Below are positions 1 through 9,634 of a DNA stretch of 64,000 nucleotides, in pieces. This stretch comes from Streptomyces sp. JHA26 (GTDB taxonomy: Bacteria; Actinomycetota; Actinomycetes; Streptomycetales; Streptomycetaceae): NCBI RefSeq assembly GCF_002005565.1, contig NZ_BDJC01000029.1, positions 27,524-91,523 on the forward strand. The letters are read 5' to 3'. A program made the translations under genes and the position numbers. How positions within the stretch are numbered: position 1 is the stretch's first letter; the number at the start of each line of letters is the position of its first letter. The notes under the pieces are model-generated. The model had not been told where the DNA came from, made no database searches, and saw only the letters and a program-made list of their open reading frames with translations.

Positions 1-2377
1 GGTGGAGCAGCGCGAACTCGCCGTCGTGCAGCGCGGCCCGCAGCCGGCCTGCCAGCTCGGCCTTGCGCACGACGTCCTGCTGCATCTGCGGCCGGTACAG
101 CTCGACGCGTCCCTTGCCGCCCGCCTTGGCGCGGTACATGGCGAGGTCGGCGTTGCGCAGCAGTTCGCCCGCGCCGAGCCCCGGTTCGGCGAACGCGACG
201 CCGATGGAGGCGTTGACGCGGACGTCGTTGCCGTCGATGAGGTAGGGCTGCGAGAGGGTGGTCCTGAGGCGGTCGGCGAGCTCCAGGATGTGCCTCTCGC
301 GGGCGGCCCGGTCACGGGTGCCGTCCCCGGTGATCAGGGCCGCGAACTCGTCGCCGCCCAGCCGGGAGGCGGTGTCCCCCTTGCGGACGGCCTCCTGGAG
401 TCTGCGGGCGGCCTGGACGAGGAGTTCGTCCCCGGCCTGGTGCCCGATGGTGTCGTTGACCGCCTTGAAGCCGTCGAGGTCGATGAAGAGCACCGCCGTC
501 CCGCGCAGGGCGGCGCCCCGGTCACTGGCGCGGCGGCCGGACAGGGCCTGCTGGACGCGCCGGGTGAACAGGGCGCGGTTGGGCAGGTCGGTGAGCGGGT
601 CGTGCTCGGCGTTGTGCTGGAGCTGCGCCTGCAGGCGCACTCTCTCGGTCACGTCCCGGCTGTTGAAGATGAGGCCCCCGTGGTGCCGGTTGACGGTCGA
701 CTCGACGTTGAGCCAGCCGCCGTCCCCGGACCGGAAGCGGCACTCGATGCGCGTGGTGGGTTCCTCGACCGGGTCCGCGGCGAGGAAGCGGCGCACCTCG
801 TGCACCACGCAGCCGAGGTCCTCCGGGTGGATGAGGCCCGCCAGTTCGCTGCCGACGAGTTCCTCCGCCGGGCGGCCGTAGACCCCGGCGGCGGCCGGGG
901 AGACGTAGCGGAGGATGCCGTTGGGCGCGGCGATCATGATGACGTCGCTGGAGCCCTGCACCAGGGAGCGGAAGTGGTTCTCCTTCTGGGCCAGTTCCTG
1001 GGTGAGGGTGATGTTGTCCAGCAGCATGATGCCCTGGCGTACGACGAGCGCGAGCACCACAGTGCCGCAGGTCAGGAGCACCACGCGGTCGACGCTGCGG
1101 CCGTTGAGGACGTTGTAGAGGATGCCCAGGGTGCAGACCGCGGCGGCGAGGTAGGGCGTGAGCGCGGCCAGGGAGCCGGCGATCGGCCGGGCGGCCGGGT
1201 AGCGGCTCGGCTCGTCGCCCGGCGCGGACGCGGGCGGGGGGACCGGCGCCGGACGGCGGTCCGCGGTGCGCCGGCCCGGCACGTGCTCGTGGACCACGCG
1301 CGTGTGTCCGCCGGACCCGTCCTCGTCCTGCGGTCGCCCCCGCCACGACGCGGTCCAGGGGGCGTACGCGAGCAGCAGCGAACCCGCGAACCAGCCGGCG
1401 TCGAGCAACTGGCCGGAGCGGTAGCTGTTGTGCATCAGCGGCGAGGTGAACAGGGCGTCGCACATCACCGTCAGGGCGAGCGCGCCGATGGCGGTGTTGA
1501 CCGTGGACCGCCCCATGGGCGAGCGCCTGAAGTGCAGCGCGAGCACCATGCTGATCAGGGCGATGTCGAGCAGCGGATACGCCACCGAGAGCGCGGCGTG
1601 CGCCACGCTGGAGCCGCCCTCGGCCTTGGCCGCCTGGGCGAGGGCCAGGCTCCAGGCCAGGGTCAGCAGCGAACCGCCGATCAGCCAGGCGTCCAGGCCC
1701 AGACAGATCCAGCCCGCCTTGGTCACCGGGCGTTTGGCCAGCACCAGCAGTCCCACGATGGCGGGCGGCGCGAAGCACAGGAAGAACAGGTCGGCATAGC
1801 TGGGGCTGGGCACCGACTGCCGCAGGACGACCTCGTACCACCCCCAGACCAGGTTGCCCAGGGCCGCCATCGCCGAGGAGAGGGCGAACAGGAGCCAGGC
1901 GGGCCGGTAGCGGACCCGGTGGCCGCGGGCGTAGAGGAAGCAGGAGACGGCGGCGGCGCCGGCGGCGGCGCTCAGCCCGAAGTCGCCCATGATCGTGGCG
2001 AGGTACTCGGAACCCCAGCCGAGCGCGGAACCGATGGCGTACCCCGCGCAGACCACGGCCAGGGCGAGTTGGCGGACGAGGGCCGGCCTGCCGGTGGCCG
2101 ACGCCGGCGCGGGCGGCAGCGGTCCGGAGGCGGGCGGCGTCCGCGGCGCTCCGTCCAGGGTGGACACGGGCGTGGGCGGACTCACCGGGGCCTCCCGGTC
2201 CGCGCCCCCGCCGTGCCCCACGGGCCCGCGTGCGCCGAGGGCGTCTGGTGCGCCTGCCTCCTGCGGCCGCTCCGGCGGCGCTGGTGATGATCGTGGTGGC
2301 CGTGCCGGCCCCATCCGTGTGTGGCCGTGCGCCAGGGTCGCCGGCGGCGGCTCCGCCGCGTCGGGTCGTTCGTCCAT
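1..2377 (-). CDS. Membrane PAS-GGDEF(-EAL) cyclic-di-GMP protein, 3' end outside window
   Basis: Partial gene: 792 codons are visible and the frame is still open at the window edge. The start chosen is the ATG at 2377 (reads MDERPDAAEP). After a proline-rich N-terminus come several hydrophobic segments (about residues 85-320), a charged linker, two more TM segments (about 405-455), a PAS domain (about 465-580) and a GGDEF domain with an intact RLGGDEF active-site motif (GGDEF at 674-678), so diguanylate cyclase activity is plausible. Reading continues into what looks like the beginning of an EAL domain (ending KAELAGRLRAALHDGEFALL), as in composite GGDEF-EAL proteins. Streptomyces carry several such membrane c-di-GMP proteins controlling development through BldD. 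It may be the orthologue of a characterised S. coelicolor Cdg protein, but I do not assign the symbol. Confidence 0.88.
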   Translation of the reverse strand, partial: MDERPDAAEPPPATLAHGHTRMGPARPPRSSPAPPERPQEAGAPDALGARGPVGHGGGADREAPVSPPTPVSTLDGAPRTPPASGPLPPAPASATGRPALVRQLALAVVCAGYAIGSALGWGSEYLATIMGDFGLSAAAGAAAVSCFLYARGHRVRYRPAWLLFALSSAMAALGNLVWGWYEVVLRQSVPSPSYADLFFLCFAPPAIVGLLVLAKRPVTKAGWICLGLDAWLIGGSLLTLAWSLALAQAAKAEGGSSVAHAALSVAYPLLDIALISMVLALHFRRSPMGRSTVNTAIGALALTVMCDALFTSPLMHNSYRSGQLLDAGWFAGSLLLAYAPWTASWRGRPQDEDGSGGHTRVVHEHVPGRRTADRRPAPVPPPASAPGDEPSRYPAARPIAGSLAALTPYLAAAVCTLGILYNVLNGRSVDRVVLLTCGTVVLALVVRQGIMLLDNITLTQELAQKENHFRSLVQGSSDVIMIAAPNGILRYVSPAAAGVYGRPAEELVGSELAGLIHPEDLGCVVHEVRRFLAADPVEEPTTRIECRFRSGDGGWLNVESTVNRHHGGLIFNSRDVTERVRLQAQLQHNAEHDPLTDLPNRALFTRRVQQALSGRRASDRGAALRGTAVLFIDLDGFKAVNDTIGHQAGDELLVQAARRLQEAVRKGDTASRLGGDEFAALITGDGTRDRAARERHILELADRLRTTLSQPYLIDGNDVRVNASIGVAFAEPGLGAGELLRNADLAMYRAKAGGKGRVELYRPQMQQDVVRKAELAGRLRAALHDGEFALLH

Positions 2378-2574
2378 AGGCCGTGCATCGCCCGTCGCCC
2401 CCCTCACAGTCTGACTCGTCCGTCCCCGGCGCCGACCGGTGCGCGGCGCGTCCCCTGTCGGACGATACACCAGTCTCGTCACTCTGGGACATAGCTTCTC
2501 TACTCTCCGTGACGACCAGGGAATATGCGGGCACCCACCGCGCCCGGAGGGTTGCGGAGGGTACCCGAAACGGA

Positions 2575-3516
2575 TTACCCGCCCGTCGTCAGGATCACGT
2601 TGCGCAGCGGCTCCCGGTTCACGAACCGGGTCAGCTGGTCCACCAGCAGCCGCTCGGCGCGCGGCAGGAAGGCGGACGTCGGTCCGCCGGCGTGCGGGCT
2701 GACGAGCACTCCCGGAGCCTGCCACAGGGGGTGACCCGGCGGCAGCGGTTCGGGGTCGGTGACGTCGAGGGCGGCGGTGAGGCGTCCGCTCTCCAGTTCG
2801 GCGAGCAGGGCCTTGGTGTCGACGACGGGACCGCGTGCCACGTTGACGAGCAGGGCCCCGTCCTTCATCCGGGCCAGGAAGTCCGCGTTCACGAGACCGC
2901 GGGTCGCCTCCGTGAGCGGGGTGGAGAGGATGACGACGTCCGCCTCCGGGAGGAGGGCGGGCAGTTCGGTGAGCGGGTGCACCGGACCGCGCGCCGTGGT
3001 GCGGGCGGAGCGCGCGACGCGCACCACCCGCGCGACCTCGAACGGCACGAGCCGGTCCTCGATCGCGGCGCCGATCGATCCGTACCCGACGATGAGCACG
3101 TTCCGGTCGGCGAGCGCCGGCCGGAAGCCACCGAGCCACTCGCCGCGGTCCTGCGCGCGCACGAAGTCGGGGACACCGCGCAGCGACGCCAGAACCAGGG
3201 TCAGGGTCAGCTCGGCGGTGCTGGCCTCGTGCACTCCGCGCGCGTTGCACAGCCGTACGCCCGCGGGCAGGTCGCCGAGTCCCGGCTCCACGTGGTCGAT
3301 GCCGGCGGAGAGCGTCTGGACGACCTGGACGGACCGCATCCGCGGCAGCGGGCGTATCTCGATCCCGCCGGGCTTCATGTAGGGGACGACGTAGAACGCG
3401 CAGTCGGCCGGGTCCGCGGGGAAGTCCTCCTCGCCGTTCCAGTAACGGTAGGCGGGGCCCTCGGGGAGTCCCTCGATCTCGCCCGGCGGGATGGGCAGCC
3501 ACACGTCAGCAGTCAT
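2575..3516 (-). CDS. D-isomer-specific 2-hydroxyacid dehydrogenase
   Basis: 313-aa NAD(P)-dependent dehydrogenase of the D-2-hydroxyacid family. The Rossmann motif GYGSIG is near residue 143; the family's substrate-binding arginine is in NVARGP (about 229) and the catalytic histidine in SPHAGG (about 275). ATG at 3516 is preceded on the minus strand by an AGGAG-like site. The substrate cannot be told from sequence; glyoxylate/hydroxypyruvate or phosphoglycerate-like substrates are typical of the family. It is divergently placed from the aldo/keto reductase with about 75 nt between starts. A second, clearly different member of the same family lies at 26827-27804. Confidence 0.9.
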   Translation of the reverse strand: MTADVWLPIPPGEIEGLPEGPAYRYWNGEEDFPADPADCAFYVVPYMKPGGIEIRPLPRMRSVQVVQTLSAGIDHVEPGLGDLPAGVRLCNARGVHEASTAELTLTLVLASLRGVPDFVRAQDRGEWLGGFRPALADRNVLIVGYGSIGAAIEDRLVPFEVARVVRVARSARTTARGPVHPLTELPALLPEADVVILSTPLTEATRGLVNADFLARMKDGALLVNVARGPVVDTKALLAELESGRLTAALDVTDPEPLPPGHPLWQAPGVLVSPHAGGPTSAFLPRAERLLVDQLTRFVNREPLRNVILTTGG

Positions 3517-3591
3517 GTCAGGAGGCTATGTCAGGGCCGTGGGACGGCAGAGGTTAGGTTGGGTGGCCTGACGAGGGAGGGTCACGACCAG

Positions 3592-4590
3592 GTGGAGCGC
3601 AGGACGATCGGCGCGACGGCACTCGCGGTGGGGGCCGTCGGACTGGGGTGCATGCCGATGAACTGGGCGTACAGCGCGTCGCGGCAGCGCGGCGACGAGT
3701 CGGTCAGGGCGGTGCACCGGGCCCTCGATCTGGGCGTCTCCCTGCTGGACACGGCGGACATGTACGGGCCGTTCACCAACGAGCTGCTGCTGGGACGGGT
3801 GTTGAAGGAGCGGCGCTCGGACGCCTTCGTGTCGACGAAGGTCGGACTGCTCGTCGGTGACCAGCACATCGTGGCCAACGGCCGTCCCGGCTACGTGCGG
3901 CGCGCCTGCGACGCCTCCCTGCGCCGGCTGCAGACGGACGTCATCGACCTCTACCAGCTGCACCGCGCCGATCCGGAGGTGCCCGTCGAGGAGACCTGGG
4001 GCGCGATGGCGGAGCTGGTGCGGGCCGGGAAGGTGCGGGCGCTCGGGCTCTGCGCGGTCGGTGCCCGGTCGGCCCGGCGGCCGGGGGCGCGGCTGCACGA
4101 CGCGACGGTGCGCCAGCTGGAGCGGGTGCAGCAGGTCTTCCCGGTGAGCGCCGTGCAGGCCGAGCTGTCGGTATGGTCGCCGGAGGCGCTGCGGACCCTG
4201 CTGCCGTGGTGCGAGAGCAGGGGTGTCGGCTTCCTCGCCGCGATGCCGCTCGGCAACGGCTTCCTGACCGGCACGCTGACCCCCGGGCAGGGCTTCGAAC
4301 CGGAGGACCTGCGCGCCCGGCACCCCCGCTTCACCGCCGAGATGATGGCCGCCAACCAGCCGATCGTGGCCGGCCTGCGCCGGATCGCGGCCCGGCACGG
4401 CGACGACGTCACGCCGGCGCAGGTGGCGCTGGCCTGGGTGCTGGCGCAGGGGCGGCACGTGGTGCCGGTGCCGGGCACCAAGCAGGAGCGCTGGGTGACG
4501 CAGAACGCGGGGGCGGCCGCACTGCGGCTGACCGGACCGGACCTGGCGGAGATCCGGGACCTGCCGGCGGCGCAGGGCTCGTGGGACTGA
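3592..4590 (+). CDS. Aldo/keto reductase
   Basis: 332-aa cytosolic NADPH-dependent aldo/keto reductase of the (beta/alpha)8 family. The catalytic tetrad is visible: Asp53 and Tyr58 in DTADMYG, Lys83 in STKVG, His124 in YQLHR. The C-terminal nucleotide-binding segment VPVPGTK is present. The frame stays open far upstream, but sequence before 3592 antisenses the neighbouring dehydrogenase. I chose the GTG at 3592, preceded by a GAGGGAGG site about 12 nt upstream, giving the usual family length. Probably monocistronic; the next gene starts about 95 nt downstream. Confidence 0.9.
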   Translation: MERRTIGATALAVGAVGLGCMPMNWAYSASRQRGDESVRAVHRALDLGVSLLDTADMYGPFTNELLLGRVLKERRSDAFVSTKVGLLVGDQHIVANGRPGYVRRACDASLRRLQTDVIDLYQLHRADPEVPVEETWGAMAELVRAGKVRALGLCAVGARSARRPGARLHDATVRQLERVQQVFPVSAVQAELSVWSPEALRTLLPWCESRGVGFLAAMPLGNGFLTGTLTPGQGFEPEDLRARHPRFTAEMMAANQPIVAGLRRIAARHGDDVTPAQVALAWVLAQGRHVVPVPGTKQERWVTQNAGAAALRLTGPDLAEIRDLPAAQGSWD

Positions 4591-4684
4591 GGCGGGTCCG
4601 GGTCCGGGATCCGGCGACCGGGCGCCTGGAGGGGCCCGACGGTGTATGACAGGAAGAACCCGCCGCTTCGAAGGGACCCCGATC

Positions 4685-5842
4685 GTGCGACGTCGACCCG
4701 TGACGGCCGTGCTGGCCGCCGCCCTCCTGCTGTCGGCCGGCTGCTCCTCCGACGACGGTGAACCGTCGGCCGCGGGCGGGAGGGCCTCCCCGAGTCGTAC
4801 GACGGCGGGGCCGTCCTCCGGCCCGGCCGCCGAGGAGACACCACCCGCGAAGGGTTCCGTGAAGGTGGTCCGCACCGTCGCCACGGGGTTGCGGAGCCCG
4901 TGGGGTCTGGCCCCGCTGCCGGACGGCGGCCTGCTGGTCTCCTCGCGCGACGGGGCCACGATCACCCGGGTCGACGAGAGGACCGGCCGGACGACGGAGC
5001 TCGGCGAGGTGCCCGGGGTGTCCCCGGCCGGGGAGGGCGGCCTCCTGGGCATCGCCCTCTCCCCCGACTACGCGTCGGACCACATGGTCTACGCGTACTT
5101 CACCTCGGCCTCGGACAACCGCATCGTGCGCATGCTCTACGACGCCGAGAAGCCGCCGGGAGAGCAGCTGGGCGCCCCGGACACGGTGTTCAAGGGCATC
5201 CCCAAGGGCGTCATCCACAACGGCGGCCGGATCGCCTTCGGGCCGGACGGGATGCTGTACGCGGGCACGGGCGAGAGCGGCGAGCGGGGCCTGTCGCAGG
5301 ACAAGGAGTCCCTCGGCGGCAAGATCCTGCGCATGACGCCGGAGGGGGAGCCGGCGCCCGGCAACCCGTTCCCCGACTCACCGGTGTACTCGTACGGCCA
5401 CCGCAACGTGCAGGGCCTGGCCTGGGACGGCAGGCAGCGGCTGTTCGCCTCGGAGTTCGGGCAGGACACCTGGGACGAGCTGAACGCGATCGAGCCCGGG
5501 GGCAACTACGGCTGGCCGGAGGCGGAGGGCAGGTCCGGCGGCTCCGCCTTCCTGGACCCGGTCGCCCAGTGGAGCACCGACGAGGCCTCCCCCAGCGGCG
5601 TCGCCTTCGCCGAGGGCAGTGTCTGGATGGCGGGGCTGCGCGGCGAGCGGCTGTGGCGCGTCCCGCTGCGGGGCACCCGGGCGGCGGCCGGTCCGCAGGC
5701 GTTCCTCACGGGCGAGTACGGCCGCCTGCGCACGGTGGTCGCGGCGGGCGGTGACAGGCTGTGGCTCGTCACGAGCGACACGGACGGCCGGGGCGACGTG
5801 AAGGACGCGGACGACCGGATCCTGGAGCTGAAGGTGACGTAG
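4685..5842 (+). CDS. Secreted PQQ-type sorbosone/glucose dehydrogenase-like lipoprotein
   Basis: 385-aa exported six-bladed propeller protein of the glucose/sorbosone dehydrogenase family. An RRR-containing signal peptide is followed by the lipobox LSAGC (Cys at about residue 19), then a Ser/Thr/Pro-rich linker and the catalytic propeller. Diagnostic segments are the HNGG stretch near residue 180, YGHRNVQG and GGNYGWPEAEG. The GTG at 4685 is chosen over the ATG at 4646 because it starts directly at the signal peptide and has an AAGGGA site 8-9 nt upstream. Members oxidise sugars with PQQ, but many Streptomyces homologues have no known substrate. It converges with the small gene ending at 5853. 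Confidence 0.88.
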   Translation: MRRRPVTAVLAAALLLSAGCSSDDGEPSAAGGRASPSRTTAGPSSGPAAEETPPAKGSVKVVRTVATGLRSPWGLAPLPDGGLLVSSRDGATITRVDERTGRTTELGEVPGVSPAGEGGLLGIALSPDYASDHMVYAYFTSASDNRIVRMLYDAEKPPGEQLGAPDTVFKGIPKGVIHNGGRIAFGPDGMLYAGTGESGERGLSQDKESLGGKILRMTPEGEPAPGNPFPDSPVYSYGHRNVQGLAWDGRQRLFASEFGQDTWDELNAIEPGGNYGWPEAEGRSGGSAFLDPVAQWSTDEASPSGVAFAEGSVWMAGLRGERLWRVPLRGTRAAAGPQAFLTGEYGRLRTVVAAGGDRLWLVTSDTDGRGDVKDADDRILELKVT

Positions 5843-5852
5843 GCGGCGCCGC

Positions 5853-6059
5853 TCACGCCTCCTCGGGATCCGCATCCTCGTCGTCCTCCGGCTTGCCGGA
5901 GACCGGCCGGTGGACGACGACCTTGCCCGACGAGAGGTCTATCGGGCCGTCGGCCGGGTCGCCGTCGCCGACGTCCTCACGGGTCAGTTCGAGCCGGTTC
6001 CGCTCGTCCCGGGTGTGCTTGCGACCCGGGGCGAACAGGTCCTCGAAAGCGTCGAACAC
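5853..6059 (-). CDS. Small acidic DUF6191-like protein
   Basis: 68-aa hydrophilic protein: VFDAFEDLFAPGRKHTRDE, then a Leu/Thr/Asp-rich middle and a very acidic tail (EDDEDADPEEA). The pattern of an amphipathic N-terminus with LFAPG+KH and a PIDL..GKVVV core matches a short uncharacterised actinobacterial family that I recognise as DUF6191-like. The GTG start at 6059 has GGAGG 4-9 nt upstream. It lies just downstream of the LuxR regulator on the same strand (38-nt gap), so it may be co-transcribed. Function unknown. Confidence 0.72.
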   Translation of the reverse strand: MFDAFEDLFAPGRKHTRDERNRLELTREDVGDGDPADGPIDLSSGKVVVHRPVSGKPEDDEDADPEEA

Positions 6060-6096
6060 GCGTCCTCCCTCGATCGGCGTGCCTCCAGCGTAGGCC

Positions 6097-9000
6097 TCAC
6101 TCGGCCGAACGGGTGCTGAGCGTCCCGGTCGGGAACAGCGCCAGCCGGTGCGCCAGCGCCGCGGCCTCGCCGCGGCCGGAGACACCGAGCTTGGCCAGGA
6201 TGTTGGAGACGTGGACGCTGGCGGTCTTGGGCGAGATGAAGAGCTCCTCGGCTATCTGGCGGTTGGTGCGGCCGTCGGCGACCAGGCGCAGGACGTCGCG
6301 TTCCCGGCCGGTGAGGCCGAGTGCGGCGGCCGGGTCGGCGGGCGCGCCGTCGGGTTCGGCGGCGCGGCCGAGGACGAGCCCGGCGCGCTGGGCGAGCCGG
6401 GTGACGGCGTCGTCGAGCGGGCGGGCGCCGAGGTGCCGGGCGACGGTGCGGGCGAGGCGGAGCAGTTCCGTGGCGCGGGCCCGTTCGTCGTCGCCGCCCG
6501 CGGCCAGCAGGGCGCCGGCCAGCCGGTACCGGACGCGGGCGAGGTCGTAGGGCCGCTCCAGGCACTCGAAGGCGGTGACCGCCTCCGACCAGGTCCGCAC
6601 GGTGTCCCGGCCCCGGGCGCGGTCCAGTTCGGCGCGGACCCACCACTCGTGGGCGAGCCAGACCGGGGCGGCCGTGGTGAGCGACCTGGCGGCCCCGGCG
6701 AGGCTTTCGAGCACCTCGACGCGGCCCTCCTCGGCCGCCGGCAGGCCGAGGGCGTCGGCCTCGGCCTCGGCGGCGGCCAGCAGCAGGGGCCAGCCGTAGC
6801 GCTGGGTGCCGGGCGGGAAGCCGGCGGCCAGGGCGCGGCCGAGCTCCGCCCGGGCGTCGGGGACACGGCCCCGGGCGGCGGCGACGCCGATGGCGAGGGT
6901 GGCCAGCGGCAGCCGGTACTGGGGGGCGGGGTCGTCGGTGCCGTAGGCGGCGCGGGCCTCGTCGAGCAGCCGGGCGGCCTCGGCCGTCTCGCCGCGGGCG
7001 AGGGCGACGGCGGCGCGCTTGAGACAGGCTCCGCCGCGCGGTGCGGCCCCCCGGGCGGGTGCCCCGGCCGCGATCGCGGCCTCGATCGCCTCGTCCCACC
7101 GGCCCAGGGAGATGAGGGACTCGGCGAGATTGCCCCACACCCACGCCTCGGACTCCAGCCGGCCGGTCCGCCGGGTGAGGTCGATGCCTTCGCGCAGGAG
7201 GGCGACCGCCTCCTCGGAGCGGCCGATGCTCTCCAGGACGGAGGGCAGGTTGACATGGCTGCGGGCGATCACGCTGGGCAGCCCCTGCGCCATCACCCGC
7301 TCCCTGACCCGGTACATCTCGGCGAGTCCCGCGTCGACGTGGCCCGCCTCGACCATCAGCCCGCCGAGGGTGAGCCGGGCGTTGAGCTCGATGTCGGAGG
7401 CGCCCACCATGCGCGCGTACTCCACGGCCCGCTCGGCGGCGGTCACGGCGTCGGGGCCGGGATCGTGCAGCATCGACCAGGTGGCGGCCATGGCCAGCAC
7501 CTCGGCGTGCACCGTGGACGGGGGCAGGCCGCGGACGAGTTCCTGGGCGATGGCGAGCTCTCGCCGGCCGTCGCCGCGGCCCTGGGCCTGGACCAGCCGG
7601 GAGCGCTGGGCCCAGAACCAGGCGGCGCGCTGCGGGTCGCGCCCGCCGGGCCGGGCGTCGGGGCCGGTCCCCTGCTCCTCCAGGAGGCGCAGCGCCCGCT
7701 TGGTGATCTTGAGCGCGCGCTCGCGCTCCCCGCACAGCCGCCCGGCGACGGCGGCCTCGGCCATCAGGTCCAGATAGTGCAGGGGTCCGGTCTCCGGGTG
7801 GCATCCGCAGGGCGGGTAGGCCTCGGTGGAGTCGACGGGCCGCAGGGTGGCGCGTACGTCGTCGGGGACGGAGTCCCACAGCTCCATGGCCCGCTCGAGC
7901 AGCCGCAGCTGCTCCGAGTAGGCGTTGCGCCGGCGGGCCTCGACGGAGGCGTCCAGGACGGCGGGCAGGGCCCTGGCCGGGTCGTGGGCGCGGTACCAGT
8001 GGCTGGCCAGGCGCATCACGCGCTCGGCGGCGGGCACCAGCGTCGGGTCGGCGTCGAGGGCCTCGGCGTAGCGGCGGTTGAGGCGGGAGCGTTCGCCCGG
8101 GAGCAGGTCGTCGGCGACGGCCTCGCGGACCAGGGAGTGGCGGAAGCGGTAGCCGTCGCCGTCGGGCGCGGGGAGCAGGAGGTTGGCGTTCACGGCGGCC
8201 CGCAGCGCCTCGATGAGGTCGTCCTCGGCGAGCCCGGACACCGCGGCGAGCAGCCGGTGCTCGACGGTGGAGCCGCCCTCGGCGACGATCCGGGCGACGC
8301 GCTGCGTGCTCTCGGGGAGCGCTTCGACGCGGACCAGGAGCAGGTCGCGCAGGGAGTCGGTGAGGCCGGTGCGGCAGCCCTCGTGGGCGGCGACGGCGAG
8401 TTCCTCGACGAAGAAGGCGTTGCCGTCGGAGCGTTCGAAGATCTCGTCCACCTGGAGCGGATCGGGCTCGTGGGCGAGGATGCCGGCGATCTGGCGGCCG
8501 ACCTCCTCGCGGGTGAAGCGGCCGAGTTCGATGCGGCGGACGGTGCGCAGGCGGTCGAGTTCGGCGAGCAGCGGGCGCAGCGGGTGGCGGCGGTGGATGT
8601 CGTCGGAGCGGTAGGTGGCCAGGACGACGAGGCGGCCGGTGCGCAGGGTGCGGAAGAGGTAGGCGATCAGGTGGCGCGTGGAGGCGTCGGCCCAGTGCAG
8701 GTCCTCCAGGACGAGGACGACGGTGTGCCGGGCGGCGACCCGCTCCAGCAGGCGGGCGGTGAGCTCGAAGAGGCGGGCCATGCTCTCCTCGTCGTGCCGG
8801 CCGCCGCCGGCGCCCGGGGCGCTCTCGGCCAGCTCGGGCAGCAGCCGGGCCAGCTCCTCCTCCTGTCCCGCGGCAGCGGCGGCCAGCTCCGCGGGCAGTT
8901 CGCGGCGCAGGGCGCGCAGCGCGGTGGAGAAGGGGGCGAAGGGCAGCCCGTCGGCGCCGATCTCGACGCAGCCGCCGAGTGCGACGACGGCGCCCTGCCG

Positions 9001-9213
9001 GCGTGCGGCGGTGGCGAACTCCTCGACGAGGCGGGTCTTGCCGACGCCCGCCTCGCCGCCGAGCAGCAGTGCCTGCGGCTCTCCCCCGGTGCGGGACGCC
9101 GGGTCGGCGTCCTTGCCGCCGGCGCGGACGAGCGAGTCGTGCAACGTGTCCAGCTCGCCTGTGCGGCCTACGAACACGGGACTGACGGACCTGGTCTCCA
9201 CGTGCCCGAGCAT
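6097..9213 (-). CDS. Large ATP-binding LuxR-family transcriptional regulator (LAL)
   Basis: About 1038 aa. The N-terminal AAA/STAND ATPase has Walker A GGEAGVGKT near residue 58 and Walker B VLVLEDLHWAD (about 170). A long helical TPR-like middle follows, and the C-terminus (about 960-1030) holds a LuxR helix-turn-helix with LTGRERDVLRLVADG and KTASVHVSNIL. LAL proteins are ATP-dependent activators, often of sugar utilisation or secondary metabolism; the inducer is unknown here. The start is uncertain: ATG at 9213 or GTG at 9201, neither with a strong RBS; sequence further upstream is occupied by the 61-aa gene on the same strand. Confidence 0.9.
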   Translation of the reverse strand: MLGHVETRSVSPVFVGRTGELDTLHDSLVRAGGKDADPASRTGGEPQALLLGGEAGVGKTRLVEEFATAARRQGAVVALGGCVEIGADGLPFAPFSTALRALRRELPAELAAAAAGQEEELARLLPELAESAPGAGGGRHDEESMARLFELTARLLERVAARHTVVLVLEDLHWADASTRHLIAYLFRTLRTGRLVVLATYRSDDIHRRHPLRPLLAELDRLRTVRRIELGRFTREEVGRQIAGILAHEPDPLQVDEIFERSDGNAFFVEELAVAAHEGCRTGLTDSLRDLLLVRVEALPESTQRVARIVAEGGSTVEHRLLAAVSGLAEDDLIEALRAAVNANLLLPAPDGDGYRFRHSLVREAVADDLLPGERSRLNRRYAEALDADPTLVPAAERVMRLASHWYRAHDPARALPAVLDASVEARRRNAYSEQLRLLERAMELWDSVPDDVRATLRPVDSTEAYPPCGCHPETGPLHYLDLMAEAAVAGRLCGERERALKITKRALRLLEEQGTGPDARPGGRDPQRAAWFWAQRSRLVQAQGRGDGRRELAIAQELVRGLPPSTVHAEVLAMAATWSMLHDPGPDAVTAAERAVEYARMVGASDIELNARLTLGGLMVEAGHVDAGLAEMYRVRERVMAQGLPSVIARSHVNLPSVLESIGRSEEAVALLREGIDLTRRTGRLESEAWVWGNLAESLISLGRWDEAIEAAIAAGAPARGAAPRGGACLKRAAVALARGETAEAARLLDEARAAYGTDDPAPQYRLPLATLAIGVAAARGRVPDARAELGRALAAGFPPGTQRYGWPLLLAAAEAEADALGLPAAEEGRVEVLESLAGAARSLTTAAPVWLAHEWWVRAELDRARGRDTVRTWSEAVTAFECLERPYDLARVRYRLAGALLAAGGDDERARATELLRLARTVARHLGARPLDDAVTRLAQRAGLVLGRAAEPDGAPADPAAALGLTGRERDVLRLVADGRTNRQIAEELFISPKTASVHVSNILAKLGVSGRGEAAALAHRLALFPTGTLSTRSAE

Positions 9214-9317
9214 CGCACGCGGGCCCGAGGGCAGGGGACCGGTTTTCGGCAGGAGGACGGCGCCCGGAACGACGGCGGGGAGGGAGGCCGCGCGGCCTCC
9301 CTCCCCGGTCCCCCCGT

Positions 9318-9503
9318 TCACGCGATCCGGGCGGAGCGGTGCCGGCGCGACCGGAACGTATGGCTCTCCGCCGGGGCGGCGTCGTGGTGGGCGTCCCGGC
9401 GGGCGGCGCGACGGGCGCGGACGGCCTCGCGGACCAGCCTCGCCTCGTCGGCCTCGCGGATCAGGTCGGCGGTGCGGAGCTGCCGGATCTCGTACTCGTA
9501 CAT
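9318..9503 (-). CDS. 61-aa basic protein upstream of the LAL regulator
   Basis: Small protein MYEYEIRQLR... with a helical N-terminal half rich in Arg/Glu/Ala and a basic His/Arg-rich tail. ATG at 9503 is preceded by an AAGGGA site at about 8 nt. I recall similar short MYEYE-type proteins in other Streptomyces, often beside regulators, which supports it being real. It is about 100 nt upstream of the regulator on the same strand, so co-transcription is likely. No domain assigned; function unknown. Confidence 0.68.
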   Translation of the reverse strand: MYEYEIRQLRTADLIREADEARLVREAVRARRAARRDAHHDAAPAESHTFRSRRHRSARIA

Positions 9504-9634
9504 GGTGTGTCCCTTGCTGGAAGGCGGGTTCGGAATCGCTCGTTGCGATGCCTCCACCTTCGTCTCCCAGGGGGGTGGGCCACATCGGGTAAGTGCCGCA
9601 TCTTCGGTGCCCGCGGGGGGCCTCGGACACGGGT

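Noticed and set aside
2..2287. Long plus-strand open frame antisense to the GGDEF protein
   Set aside because: High-GC shadow: translation is Arg/Ala/Gly/Val-rich without domains, and the minus strand encodes clear PAS-GGDEF.
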